A stretch of DNA of 64,000 nucleotides, from positions 4,584,160 through 4,648,159 of the forward strand of contig NC_088298.1 of assembly GCF_032854445.1 (NCBI RefSeq), written 5' to 3'. Below are positions 46,601 to 60,800 of this stretch, one piece after another. This DNA comes from Liolophura sinensis (Eukaryota; Mollusca; Polyplacophora; Chitonida; Chitonidae). Numbering within the stretch: the first letter of the stretch is position 1; each line of letters opens with the position of its first letter. A model generated the notes under the pieces. The model had not been told where the DNA came from. It saw only the letters and a list, made by a program, of their open reading frames with translations, and did no database searches. Made by a program: the position numbers and the translations under genes.

Positions 46601-49600
46601 CCTATTTAAATTCTTGTTTACCAAGCAAATGACTAATGGATCAGTAACTGACCCAAGCAGTGAAGCTAATTCAACAGCATCCGCCACACAACGATGTTTC
46701 AAGGATTGGAAGCAATGTATTGCACCGGTGACCGCAAATACCCCTCCCCTCGCCCCCCTCCCATGAGATATTAAGACGGTAACATATCAGAGCCAGAGTA
46801 CACAGTACATTTGATCATATATTGGCCAACCATTCAGTGCATTGAAATTTTGTCCGGTGAGTTGCAAAAACGTCCAGTAACTTTTAGTGATCAAGAGAAC
46901 AATTGTCCTGCTGGCTTTACGTATAATTTCTATCCCTGGTATCCACGGCAACAGATGGCAGAAAAACAAAACATCAGCCATTGAGAGTCGCAGATCTTAA
47001 CTGTGTTTTCCAACTTTGGTAGAATTTGCACAGTTTGATCTGTTAAATATCCCTTAATTCCGCATTGCCAATCTCAGGTTTGAAACCTGTAATAAAAAGT
47101 TTAAGGAACTACAGTGAAAATGTCTGGCATTTAAGTGAAAAACTTGAAAACTGTATGCAAGCCTTAGCGAGTTTTCAGTGACGATTGTTTTTGTTGCTAC
47201 ATGTACATGTATAGACGAGTTTTGAGCCTGAAATCCTTTTTGATTGTCGTTAAAGGTGAAAACAATGTCCTGCTGTACTACATGACATGTGTACCATGCG
47301 TCAGAAATGTTAGGTAACTGAAGAAAGTTTCTCAAAAGGTGTAAAATGACGAATGAAGAGCTAAACATTTGTGAACTTTTTGTGAAAAGATCCTGAAGGA
47401 AAGTGGTGTCATTTTTATCACCAGAATACCATGAGATGGGCGATGAGTAAATAAAGGTCAAGAAAAGCTGCCAGACATTTTTTGAGTAGTGACATGACAG
47501 AGTAGGATTTTTTAACTTTTGGCGACAGAAAAGTTCAAACACATAACTCACCTATTCACTGGTCAAAGTGATAAAATGATCGGGTTTGAATACAGTATGC
47601 TATATTTGGGTGTGATAAAGCAGTGTGATATTTTGAAGTGTAAATCCAGTTAAAATAAATAAATCTGTGTGACTTCATTTCCAGGTGGTAGGAATGGTTA
47701 CGGTGCTAAACTGTGCAACATCTTCAGCACAAAGTTTGTGGTGGAGACATCCTGTAAGGAATACAACAAGGCTTTTAAGCAGGTGAGGAAATAAAGATGG
47801 ACTGCCCGTCATTGTAGCTGTAATATGGCCAATTTCACTATGTTTTATTACATGTCCTTCACTATGTTTTATTACATGTCCTTCACTGTGGTTTTTTACC
47901 TGTTCTTCACTATGTTTTATTACATGTCCTTCGCTATGTTTTATTACATGTCCTTCACTGTGTTTTATTACCTGTCCTTCACTATGTTTTATTACATGTC
48001 CTTCACTGTGTTTTATTACCTGTCCTTCACTGTGTTTTATTACCTGTCCTTCACTGTGTTTTATTACATGTCCTTCACTGTGTTTTATTACCTGTCCTTC
48101 ACTGTGTTTTTTACATGTCCTTTACTATGTTTTATTACATGTCCTTCACTGTGTTTTATTGCATGTCCTTCACTGTTTTATTGCATGTCCTTCACTGTTT
48201 TATTTCCTTCACTGTTTTATTGCATGTCCTTCACTGTTTTATTGCATGTGTTGTACTGTATTTTTCTACATGTACATTTTTTTTACTTTATTTTCAGTCG
48301 CTGTGAGTTCAAGTCCAGCTCATGCTGACTTCCTCTCAGACCGTATGTGGAAAGGTCTGTCAGCCACCAGCAGATGGTCGTGGGTTTTCCCCACGGGCTC
48401 TGCCTGGCTTCCTTCCACCATAAGGCTGGTTGCGGTCGTATAAGTGAAATGTTCTTGAGTGCGGTGTAAAACACCAATCAGATAATAAATATTACATGTT
48501 TTACTGCATTTTGTTACATGTTGTTTTACTATATTTTCATTATGTGTTTTACTGTATTTTACTACAGGTGTTACTGTATTGTAATTGCACTTGTTTTACT
48601 GTATTTGTATTACACGTGTATTTTCTTTAGACATGGGGAGACAACATGACCAAGACTAAGGAGCCTACGATCACTCCCGCTAAAGGCGAAGACTTCACAG
48701 CGATTACATTCCACCCGGACTTGTCCAAGTTCAAAATGGAGAGCTTGGATAAGGACGTAGTTGATTTGTTCACACGTCGAGCATATGACATTGCTGCAGC
48801 CTCCAAAGGTGTTAAGGTCTTCCTGAATGGGAAACGCTTGCCCGTAAGTTGACAGTGAAGAACAAAGATTAAATAGGAAATATTTATTGGACTCACCAGT
48901 CAACCTGGTTGTTAACACTGTGTTCAACAATTTATTAGGTACATGACACCAGGGGCCTCCATGGTCTAGGTGGTTAGCGTGCCAGAACGGCGCAATGACC
49001 CAGGATTCTCTCTGTCTTACCAGTACGGTCACTGTGAGTTCAAGTTTAGCGTATCCTGACTTCCTCTCCGGCTGTACATGGGAAGGTCAGTCGGCAACTT
49101 GCGGATGATCATGGGATGGCTTCTCCCAGACTCTGCCTGGCTTCCTCCCACCATAATACTGGCTGCAATGACATAAAATAAATAAGTATATGAGGACTAT
49201 CAGGTTTATGGGTACTGTCAGTTTCTTTGATATGCAAAACTTACTTTGGGAAGTGAAGTAGCTAGGAGAACTGTGTACAGCTACAGCCAAGTCAGTATGT
49301 GCTTACATACCGGTGTATTTTATACAAGAATTAAACCTTCTTTCTGTTTGATTTGTAAGTGTAGAATCAAAGCCATGAACTCTTCTACCCTGGTCGTCTG
49401 TCCGTTTGTCCGCCTGCCTGCCTGCCTGCCTCCCACATTTCTCATGAGTATAACCATTATCTGTCTCCAGGTGAAGAGTTTCCGAGACTACATTGACCTG
49501 TTCATCAAGGACAAGACTGATGACAATGGCATGCCTCTCAAGGTCGTCTACGAGAAGGTCAGCGACCGCTGGGAGGTTGGGCTCACCCTGAGTGAGAAAG

Positions 49601-52600
49601 GCTTCCAGCAGGCCAGCTTTGTAAACAGTATTGCCACAACAAAGGTCAGCTACTCCTCGGTCACGAACAAATCGGTCCGTTTATTAACCATGGGACAAGA
49701 ACAGATTTGACTATTTTAGGCAGGGTCAGGGATAAGTCTGTCAGTCATCCTGGGTCAAGGACATGTCTGTCAGTAAGCTTACAGAAGGGTGGGGAAAGTT
49801 GAGGATTTTAGCCTCTGACAGCAATGCAACGGCATGCTCCAAGAAATTTTATAAATTGCAAGTCAATATGATATTCTGTGAGAGCCTTGAATTCTGTGAG
49901 GGGCCGCCTGTAACATGTTCTGTGAGGGCCTTGAATTCTGCGAGGGTCCGTCTGTAACATATTCTGTGAGCGGCCGCCAGTAACATGTTCTGTGAGAGCC
50001 TTGAATTCTGTGAGGGGCCGCTTGTAACATGTTCTGTGAGGGCCTTGAATTCTGTGAGGGGCCGTCTGTCACATGTTCTATGAGAGCCTTGAATTCTGTG
50101 AGGGGCCGTCTGTAACATGTTCTGTGAGAGCCTTGAATTCTGTGAGGGGCCGTCTGTAACATATTCTGTGAGCGGCCGCCAGTAACATGTTCTGTGAGAG
50201 CCTTGAATTCTGTGAGGGGCCGCTTGTAACATGTTCTGTGAGGGCCTTGAATTCTGTGAGGGGCCGTCTGTAACATGTTCTATGAGAGCCTTGAATTCTG
50301 TGAGGGGCCGTCTGTAACATGTTCTATGAGAGCCATGAATTCTGTGAGGGGCCGTCTGTAACATGTTCTGTGAGAGCCTTGAATTCTGTGAGGGGCCGTC
50401 TGTAACATATTCTGTGAGCGGCCGCCAGTAACATGTTCTGTGAGAGCCTTGAATTCTGTGAGGGGCCGCTTGTAACATGTTCTGTGAGGGCCTTGAATTC
50501 TGTGAGGGGCCGTCTGTAACATGTTCTGTGAGGGCCTTGAATTCTGTGAGGGGCCGTCTGTAACATGTTCTGTGAGGGCCTTGAATTCTGTGAGGGGCCG
50601 TTTGTAACATGTTCTGTGAGGGCCTTGAATTCTGTGAGGGGCCGTCTGTAACATGTTCTGTGAGGGCCTTGAATTCTGTGAGGGGCCGTCTGTAACATGT
50701 TCTGTGAGGGCCTTGAATTCTGTGAGGGGCCGTCTGTAACATGTTCTATGAGAGCCTTGAATTCTGTGAGGGGCCGTCTGTAACATGTTCTGTGAGAGCC
50801 TTGAATTCTGTGAGGGGCCGCTTGTAACATGTTCTGTGAGAGCCTTGAATTCTGTGAGGGGCCGTCTGTAACATATTCTGTGAGGGGCCGCCTGTAACAT
50901 GTTCTGTGAGAGCCTCGAATTCTGTGAGGGACCGTCTGTAACATATTCTGTGAGGGACCGCCTGTAACATGTTCTATGAGAGCCTTGAATTCTGTGAGGG
51001 ACCGTCAGTAACATATTCTGTGAGGGACCGCCTGTAACATGTTCTGTCAGAGCCTTGAATTCTGTGAGGGACCGCCTGTAACATATTCTGTGAGGGACCG
51101 CCTGTAACATGTTCTATGAGAGCCTTGAATTCTGTGAGGGACCGCCTGTAACATGTTCTGTGAGGGGCCGTCTGTAACATATTCTGTGAGGGACCGCCTG
51201 TAACATGTTCTGTGAGAGCCTTGAATTCTGTGAGGGACCGCCTGTAACATGTTCTATGAGGGCCTTGAATTCTGCGAGGGGTCGCCTCTAACATGTTCTA
51301 TGAGAGCCTTGAATTCTGTGAGGGACCATCTGTAACATATTCTGTGAGCGGCCGCCAGTAACATTTTCTACGAGAGCCTTGAATTCTGTGAGGGGCCGCT
51401 TGTAACATGTTCTGTGAGAGCCTTGAATTCTGTGAGGGACCGCCTGTAACATGTTCTATGAGAGCCTTGAATTCTGCGAGGGGTCACCTCTAACATGTTC
51501 TATGAGAGCCTTGAATTCTGTGAGGGACCATCTGTAACATATTCTGTGAGGGCCTTGAATTCTGTGAGGGGTCGCCTGTAACATGTTCTATGAGAGCCTT
51601 GAATTCTGTGAGGGACCGTCTGTAACATATTCTGTGAGGGACTGCCTGTAACATGTTCTGTGAGAGCCTTGAATTCTGTGAGGGGCCATCTGTAACATAT
51701 TCTGTGAGGGACCACCTGTAACATGTTCTATGAGAGCCTTGAATTCTGTGAGGTACCATCTGTAACATATTCTGTGAGGGACCGCCTGTAACATGTTCTA
51801 TGAGAGCCTTGAATTCTGTGAGGGACCATCTGTAACATATTCTGTGAGCGGCCGCCAGTAACATGTTCTATGAGAGCCTTGAATTCTGTGAGGGGCCGCT
51901 TGTAACATGTTCTGTGAGAGCTTAAATTCTGTGTGGGGCCACCTATAACACGTTCTTTTAATCATTTTGTGTAATGTCATGAAGGTATTATCACAAAACT
52001 TTCAGATTTCACGTAATTTTTTTCTGTGAATGAATGTTTAAGGAAAGTTAGAAGAAAAAATTTCCAAAGATTTTATGAAAGTGTGTTTATGGGTCGTTTC
52101 TCAACGCGTTGTTTTCAGGGAGGTCGACACGTCGACTACATCACAGACCAGGTGACTGCCAAGCTTATAGAGGTTGTTAAGAAGAAGAACAAAGGTGGCG
52201 TCAACATCAAGCCGTTCCAGGTGAGTGATTCAGTATCACCAGTCTAGCAGGAAAAATAATACGTTTAAATCCAAGTCTGGAACTGAAAGTCTTTGAAATA
52301 CAATACAGGGGGGTTTTGAGTTATGAAGCTGTGACATCATAGTGACCTTCATTCGTGATGTGACAACGTCGCTTCAAGGCACCTTTGGGTGAGGAACTGC
52401 ATGTTAGCATTGGCGGGTATATACAAAAATGAAAATAAATCACCAAACCTAACTCTAATTATCTGACTTACCTAATTATTAGGTGAAAGACGTCCTATTC
52501 AAGCTCTGAGGTAGGAGATAAATAATTGATAAATTGTGCACTTTAATTAAATAAAATTTGACCTCTTCCTCTCCAGATTAAATCTCACATTTGGGTGTTT

Positions 52601-55600
52601 GTGAACTGTCTGATCGAGAATCCAACCTTTGATCTCAAACTAAGGAGAACATGACGCTGCAGCCCAAAAACTTTGGGCTCCAAATGTGTGCTGACTCAGC
52701 AGTTCATGAACCAGGTAAGGAATTCATGTATCCCCAACTCAAGAACTTAATATTTAAATATCGTGTTTAAAAAGTTGGATATTTATGAGGGGTTATTTTT
52801 TCCTTTTCTTCTGTTTTCGTTTTATTTTTTTTGGCAGTTTTACAGGGGAAATGATCTTCTGGGTTTTAGCATAAGATAATAGAACAATTTAAACGAACAT
52901 TATTTTTTTAACTATTTTTATCTTTTCTTTTCTCTTTAGTCTGTCAAGTGTTGGGATCATTGAAGGGATTTTAACCTGGATGAGGTTCAAAGCTCAAACA
53001 CAGCTGCAGAAAAAATGCCACGGGTCGAAACACTCAAAACTGAAAGGGCATCCCGAAATTAGACGATGCCAATGAGGCAGGAACCAAGAACTCCTTAGGC
53101 TGCACTCTGATCTTAACAGAGGAGACTCAGCCAAATCATTGGCTGTGGCAGGCCTCGGGGTGATTGGTCGAGACAAGTACGGCGTTTTCCCGCTCAGGGG
53201 TAAAGTCCTCAATGTACGAGAAGCCACACATAAACAGGTAAGTCAATTAGTTTTTGTGCTGCTTGTCATTCAGTGGCTAGTTTGTACGAGATGTGACTTC
53301 AGGCCCATAAATGACCTAAAATTTCGTCCTAAGAAAGTGCATTTTGAAAGGCAAATAAATACACGCACAAAATATTATTTTCGGCGCTGAAACTTTCTGA
53401 AACAATTTTCCAATAGAGTATCATCCCAGATTCCAAGCAAACCTTAAAGCGCCTTTCTAAAATCATTAGAACTCTCCAAATCAGGAAAAATGGGCAAGTT
53501 AGTCATGGACGAAATTTCGGGTCATTTAGGGTACATCTGATATTGTTATCAGTCAGTATATAACTTGGGTCCTTTACCTGTAAGGAAAACGTTCTGGAGT
53601 GGTAATAAACTCCAAACCTGCCAAGCTTCACTGCCATTATGTAATTGAAAATTTCATATGTACAGCATTAAAATCTAATCATATAAATCAACAAATGGAA
53701 ACAGTTGCTCTGTACAGATTTTCACTGTGATTGCTCACCATTCTGTCTCTGACTTTCCTCAGATTATGGAAAATGCCGAGATCAACAATCTGATCAAGAT
53801 TATGGGGCTACAGTTCAAGGAGAAGTATGAGGATCGGGAGCGGCTCAAGACGCTACGCTACGGCAAGATCATGATCATGACAGATCAGGATCAAGATGGA
53901 TCTCACATCAAAGGCCTTCTCATTAACTTCATTCATCATTTCTGGCCAAACCTTCTCAAGTTTAACGTAGTTGAGGAGTTTATCACTCCAATTGTCAAGG
54001 TATTCCTTCTGCCCAAACCTTTTCAAGTTCATCACTCAATTTGTCAAGGTATTCTTTCTGCCCAAAACCTCCTCAAGTCTCTGTCCAAACCTGCTCAAAA
54101 TTTAAAGTATTCAGGGAGTTTGTATTGCAAAACTTTTCTTTTCATCTTTGCCTTCTATCTTGTAAAAGACCAGAAAGCTGTTAAAAAAACCACAGTGACC
54201 TTATTTGACTTTTGTACTGTACAGGGAAATGTGTTTTTCTTTGTCAGACTTTTTTTCATGGGTTAAATGTTTCTAAATCTATGTTGTACAGGTGTCAAAA
54301 GGAAAAAATGAGCTGTCATTTTACAGTTTACCGGAGTTTGAAGAGTGGAAGAGAGACACAGATAACTGGCACACATGGAAGATAAAGTACTACAAAGGTA
54401 TTTACCTCAGGATTACTTATGCCTGCACAGGTACAGTGTAACTAGCACAACTCTTTACTTTTCCCATGTCAGATGCCAATGTAAGTTTTATCGTCATATT
54501 CATGATTGGTGGAGGCCTCCATGGCTTAGTGGTTAGAGGGATTGTGCAGCGCAATGGCCGAGGAGCCTGTCACTAATGCAGTTGCTATGAGTTCAAGTCT
54601 CATGCTGGTTTTCTCTCTGGTCATTCTTGGGAAGGTTTGCCAACAACTTGCCGATGATCGTGGGTTTCAGCCCAGTCTCCTCCCAATCAAATCACTAAAT
54701 ATATTCATTATTGCTCATAATTTATTCTTCTGAGAGGCTGCCCATTAGTTTATATTCATTATTTAATCCATGCTCACATGGTGTGATTGATTGAATTGGC
54801 TCATCACATTCAACCAGTGACATCAAAAACAGGAGAAATGTACGTATATGTCCTTGTAAAATTCAACAAATTTTTACAAAATGCAGCTTTACAAATTTGC
54901 CTAGCCTTGTAATTCCCACTGATGAGTTATAGTAGCCCCATGTCTCAGTTTCTCTGATGCGTGCCTCTAGGTTTGGGAACCAGCACGTCAAAGGAGGCCA
55001 AAGATTACTTCTCAGACATGGACCGTCACAGAATTCCGTTCAAGTATGCTGGAGCCGAAGACGATGCCTCTATTGTGCTGGTAAGCTCAGTGGAATATAG
55101 AGAAATGAATTTTTGGTTAATGTGCATGACAGGTGTAAATGTTGAAGAGGCAAGCCTTCTCTGGTTTATTTGTTGCAGTAGCATTAATCCCGCCACAGCT
55201 GATTGGCTACCAGGGCGAGGTTGCTCAAAAGTGTCTTAACTTTATGATGGTAAAGGGTATTTATGATGGACTATCTGGTTTTTTTTTTTTTTTTTTTTGC
55301 TTCATGGGGCATTTTAAATCTTTCCTGAGGGCAAACTTGTATGACTTATCAAAGACTCAGTGTTGGAACTTTTGGGACTCTTCGGTAAAAAGGTACCAAA
55401 CATATACGTAGTCATGTAGAGACAACAACAGAAATGTTGACGAAAGGCAGTTACGTATGCGAATGTGTCCCTGCTCGATTTTCTGTATTGGGCATCTGAA
55501 ATGTGCAAAATGTTTTGCCTTGCCCTTATTGCAGTGTCTGGAGGTCATATTTATCATCATATTTGCGGGTTTTTCGTGGCCCCAAGTGGGCTTTCGACAG

Positions 55601-57789
55601 CTCTATTGTAGGCGCAAAAGTTACGATCTGTCAAGGGCTTAAATTTGTTTTGAGAAACAGTGACTTCAAATGAGACCAGAACACTTAGACCTGTTCATTG
55701 AAGTTGAATCCCGCCCTGGCCCTTTTGGCCGTAGCTTTAGGTATGGAGGTAACAGCCCAAAACCAGAATTTGATCTGTAACTTGTGGTGAATCCATGTTC
55801 AAAGCTTTCGTTCAGTATGATAAATTGTTATGGAGATAACTGTTTCATGATCAGGCGTAAAGGTATGTTCCAATGTGTATACCACTATAAAGGCGACATA
55901 AACTTTATTTTCTGTTTTATGGGAGAGCCAGTAGGAAAAAAAATATATAATTAATTGAATAAATGTGAAAATTTATATTTTGTCCATTGTTGATATTTTT
56001 TACAATTTTCTCAGAGGGCCTCAGATTGTGTAAATACCTTAAAATGAGCTAAATTTCATCCATGACTGTCTTCCCCATTTATCCTGATTCTGAGAGCCTA
56101 TTGATTATAGAAAAGTGTTTTGAGGTTTGCGTGGAAGATCAGATGATATTCTATGAGAAAACTATGTTTCTCTGCCAAAAATGATATTTTGTGACATTTA
56201 CTTGCCTCTAAAAATGTGCTTTTGTGGGCGAAATTTTAGGTCATTAGGGTACGTCATCAAGAGAAAATATAGTCTCCACATTAGTTGGTTTTAAAGTTTT
56301 ATTTTTATACCCATCGACAACATTGTAAAAAGATTTATTCTGCCCATGAAACAACAATAAAAATTGTTGTGGCGTAAGGGAACAACAAATAACTAAATTA
56401 GCAAAGTGTTACGATATCTTACACGGCAGAGAGTACGTTTTCTGATTTGTAGTTATTCTTGAATGTCTCCCTATTAATGTAAATCATGGACTTCTTCAGC
56501 CTCTGGATTGAAATGTCCTCACACTTTCTGTTTAGGCCTTCAGCAAGAAGAAGATCGAGGAGCGAAAACAATGGCTGACCAACTGGATGGAAGAGCGGAC
56601 ACGCCGTCTGGAGATGGGACTGCCAGAGGTATGGACATGAGTGAAAATCAGGCCAAACCTTCCCCACAGGCTAGTCTGTAGTGAACCATAGCTCTCCATT
56701 GTTTCCACCACAGGCTAGTCTGTAGTGAACCACTAGCTCTCCATTGTTTCCACCACAGGCTAGTCTGTAGTGAACCACTAGCTTTCCATTGTTTCCACCA
56801 CAGGCTAGTCTGTAGTGAACCACTAGCCCTCCTGTGGTTGCTCCAAAGGCTAGCCTGTAGTGAACCTCTAGCCCTCCAGTTGTTCCCCACATACTAGCCT
56901 GTAGTGAACCACTAGCCCTCCTGTGGTTCCCCAAAGGCTAGGCTGTAGTGAATCTCTAGCCCTCCAGTTGTTCCCCACATACTAGCCTGTAGTGAACCAC
57001 TAGCCCTCCAGTGGTAAATAGTGAGAAATGCCAAGCTAAAAAAAAAACTCTTTTTCAATACTTGTTCTGAAGCACTCTCAATGTGTTGTTTCAGCTATAC
57101 CTGTATGGTAAAGAGACAAAGAACATCAGCTACAATGAGTTTGTGAACCGTGAACTTGTCCTGTTCAGCAATACCGACAACGTGAGGTCAATTCCGAGTC
57201 TGGTGGACGGGTTCAAACCCGGCCAGAGGAAGGTCATGTTCACCTGCTTTAAGAGGAATGACAAGAAGGAGGTCAAGGTCGCACAGTTGGCTGGTTCCGT
57301 CGCTGAGCTGTCGGCCTACCATCATGGTGAGGTGAGTGACTGGGGGATAGGGCTCAAGGAGGCCGAGTGGGTGACTGAAATGGGAGACTCGAGGACAAGT
57401 TACACAGAAGGTGCAAATGACTGTAGAACGCATCGTTTTCTTCTGTGACATTGCAGTGTGTTTGCTCTTCATGTATGTTTTTATGAGCGCACGGACACTG
57501 ATAATTGTGACATAATAAAGGAAAGAGCAAAGCTTTGGACCATCTTGATACGGACAGGAAAGAGTTTTACCAGTTCCCCATTAGTCCAGTGTACAGGGCC
57601 TTGAGAGTGACTGGATGAATGATTATGGCTTAACACGAGGGGCCGTTAGTAGAGATAATCTCAGCTGATTTTGATGGATTAGACTCATCTGCGAAGCTGG
57701 TGTTCTAAAACTTAGACTTGCTGGAATCTATCTCAGGGCATTAGTTTGATTTCTGTGATTTTTTTGAGAGATAACTGAAAATTTACAGT

Positions 57790-57843
<54 letters not shown>

Positions 57844-60800
57844 AAATCAAGACCTGATTACCCACGAGAATGACTACTATCATGTATGTGTAACTTTGAA
57901 AAAATGTGGTAGGATAAGTCAGTTTGGGAACTGACTTGTGTGCCGTTGTTGTTGTGATTGTAGAACTCCCTCATGGGAACTATCATCAACTTGGCTCAGA
58001 ATTTTGTGGGTTCTAACAACCTCAACCTTCTGCAGCCCCTGGGTCAGTTTGGGACGAGAATCCACGGGGGTAAGGATGCTGCCAGCCCCCGTTACATCTT
58101 CACCATGCTCAGGTAAGACTGACGGGTCACTACACATTCACAGCAGGTTCAGGCTGGGTTTTAGAGGAGGGCGTCTTTAACATCAGCTGAACTCCTGGCT
58201 TAACGGAGTACCAAACCAGTGTGATAACATCTGTCCTCATAACTCAGAAATTAGTGAGGCCCATGACCATAGTTAAAAAGTTCATAAAAGACAACAAATA
58301 ATTTAACCTTAGTTACTTCGGAAGAGGGTTGGAAACTGTCCTGAACGGTCACAGACATTTGTTCGGACATTCTTGGTAACTGTCTAAATCAGCTGTTAGT
58401 GCGGAATTCTTGAAAGGCCTTGGAATATGCCATTGTAAAAAAGCCAGACACACAATGTTGTGTCATTCATACCCTGCACCCACATGGATAATAGGCAAAA
58501 CAGTGTTCAGGTGACGTCCGCTAAAAAAACAGCTGTAGAAACTTGTAGAAAAAATATACCTCATGCCAGGTTGGATCAAATTTGTAACACGGCTCCATTT
58601 TTGATTTTCTCAGTGTGTGCCATTTTGCTTACTTTGAACTCTGATATGTCGGTTAAGCAACATCACAAAAGTAAAAAGGTATACTTTTTCAACTCTTTAA
58701 CACTTTAGCGATACATATATACATTTGGTCTGGTGTTGGCTTTTCTCTTAAGTTTACATATTAATGTACATGTATTGTTCTCCTTCCAGTTTTGATTGAC
58801 TTGGGTGTTCTTTTTTTTTTTTTGTATTGATTATTCACTGAGTACAGCACTCCACCTTAAGATCTTATTGACCTTGATGCACTGGTTTTCAGTCCCCTGG
58901 CCCGAATCTTGTTCAACATCAACGACGACCCGTTGCTGAACAGCTTATACGACGACAACCAGAAGATTGAACCTGAGTTCTACGTGCCCATCATACCCAT
59001 GGTGCTGGTGAATGGAGCCGAGGGCATAGGAACAGGGTGGAGCACCAAAATCCTCAACCACGATGTGCGTGAGGTCGTGGCCAACATCAAGAGGCTGATT
59101 GATGGAGATGAACCAGAGGTCATGGTAAGATCACATGATTGTCACGTGATGGCTGCTAAATTTGAATATTTGTGTTTTAGTTGGGTTCATTGAACTGTTG
59201 AGGAAAGTTTTAATTGAATGTTACATATTTTCTTCGGTTCCATGTTTATCAGTAACAACCAGACATAGAATTTCATGTTTTGTTTATTTGCTTGTCTTGT
59301 GGAATTTATCAGGGGTTTCTGGAAATACAATATTTGGAGTTTCATACTTGCAGAGTTAGCCTCCTTTAATACAGTGTTGAATCCATGAAGTTTTCTGTTT
59401 ATTTGTTGTTGTAGAATCAAATGGCCTGCCAAACGTAGCCATCAGTTTAAGCAAATAGGCCAATTAAAGCTTGAAAGTTTACGATAAATGACCTAAAGTT
59501 TCGCACGTGAGTTTCTGTCGATTACTCTCACATGATCTGAGTTGGCAGCAAGATGAAAGAAGAGAGTGATTAGCCCCCTGTCCATTTTGTTACCCTTGGC
59601 AGCTCTGGCTGCTAATCCTGTAACAGACTTGCTACATTGGGTCAAGTCATAGTGAGGTGTGCAGACTTGTAGGCCTTATATACATCTCTAAATATACCCC
59701 ATGAATGAAATCAAAGAAAGTATCAACACAGGTGATGTCTATTACAAACCTTTAAATTCCCAACACCGTCTGAAATCATGACCGCGCCAAACAAGGAATG
59801 TACATGTACAACGTGCACTGCAGACGAATCGATTATTCGGGCTAGACCTACGTGGAAGTCATATCACGCTGTTATCTGGTTAACAGTTGTCTGTTAAGAG
59901 CTCTCAGTATGCAGCGAATATGTGTACAAATGTATGTCGACTAAAAATGAATTTCACTGAGAAATCTGTCATCAGCTGCCTGTGTCCATGTAATTCAAAT
60001 TTAGTACCGGTATCTCGGTCAACATGCACGTTTTGTTTTGTTACAATTAGAACTGTCCTATTGCAGAAGAGTTACCTTTCCTGCGTTTTGAAATTGGGAA
60101 CTCCCCATTAAACATAGAAAAGATAGCTTCCAAAAACAACCACGTTTAACTTTGACCCCTTTTCGGGACCACTGTGTGCGAATCCGGCATATTGGGAGTT
60201 AGGACAAGACAGGATTTGTTCGTGTTGTTGACATATTGGAAGTTCGCACAACACCCTGACTGGCTATATATTAAAATAAAGTGCATGCTTTATGATTACC
60301 AATATGCAAATATGCACAGGTGTCGCCTGCGACAGGTAAGATTATTATTTTGCCTTTGGTCGGCCAAAATCCTGCAATCGACAGATATAATAGACACGTG
60401 GAGATTTCGAGCCCTGTGATTGTAAGTTGTCACTTTAATCGCAGTTTGATATCTCCTGCTGGTGGTTCTGCTGCAAGTAAGGATTCATGGGGTGCTAAGT
60501 TCTGTTATAGCTTTGTACATGAAGAGCTCTTCATGCATATTAACAGATATTTGACATGCCACGTGGAAAGGTGGTCTGGGTGGTCACGCTCAAACTGACT
60601 ATTCTACAGACAGTTTTCTCCTGAATTCCCTTTCGTCATGCAATGGCATTAAACAATCAAAATGCACTGTTTTTGAAGTAAATCTTTATGTACTAAATTC
60701 ATTATGAGGAAAACACGAACTGTTGGTGACAGGAGTATAGACTATGTTTATTACATTCTTGAACTATCAGTATAATCCCCTGATCACCGCCGATGATCTC

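Noticed and set aside
47054-47551. 165-codon minus-strand frame in a TOP2 intron
   Set aside because: Antisense to the gene, no recognisable domain, flanked by intronic repeats.
49849-51864. Long minus-strand frames of up to 297 codons with a repeating [14 protein letters not shown]-like peptide
   Set aside because: They lie entirely in the 44-bp minisatellite of a TOP2 intron, on the antisense strand, and occur in all three frames; a repeat artefact, not a gene.
52577-53237. TOP2 as a pseudogene
   Set aside because: Only two exons show indels; the other eighteen are intact with correct splice sites and strong protein conservation, which a pseudogene would not keep.
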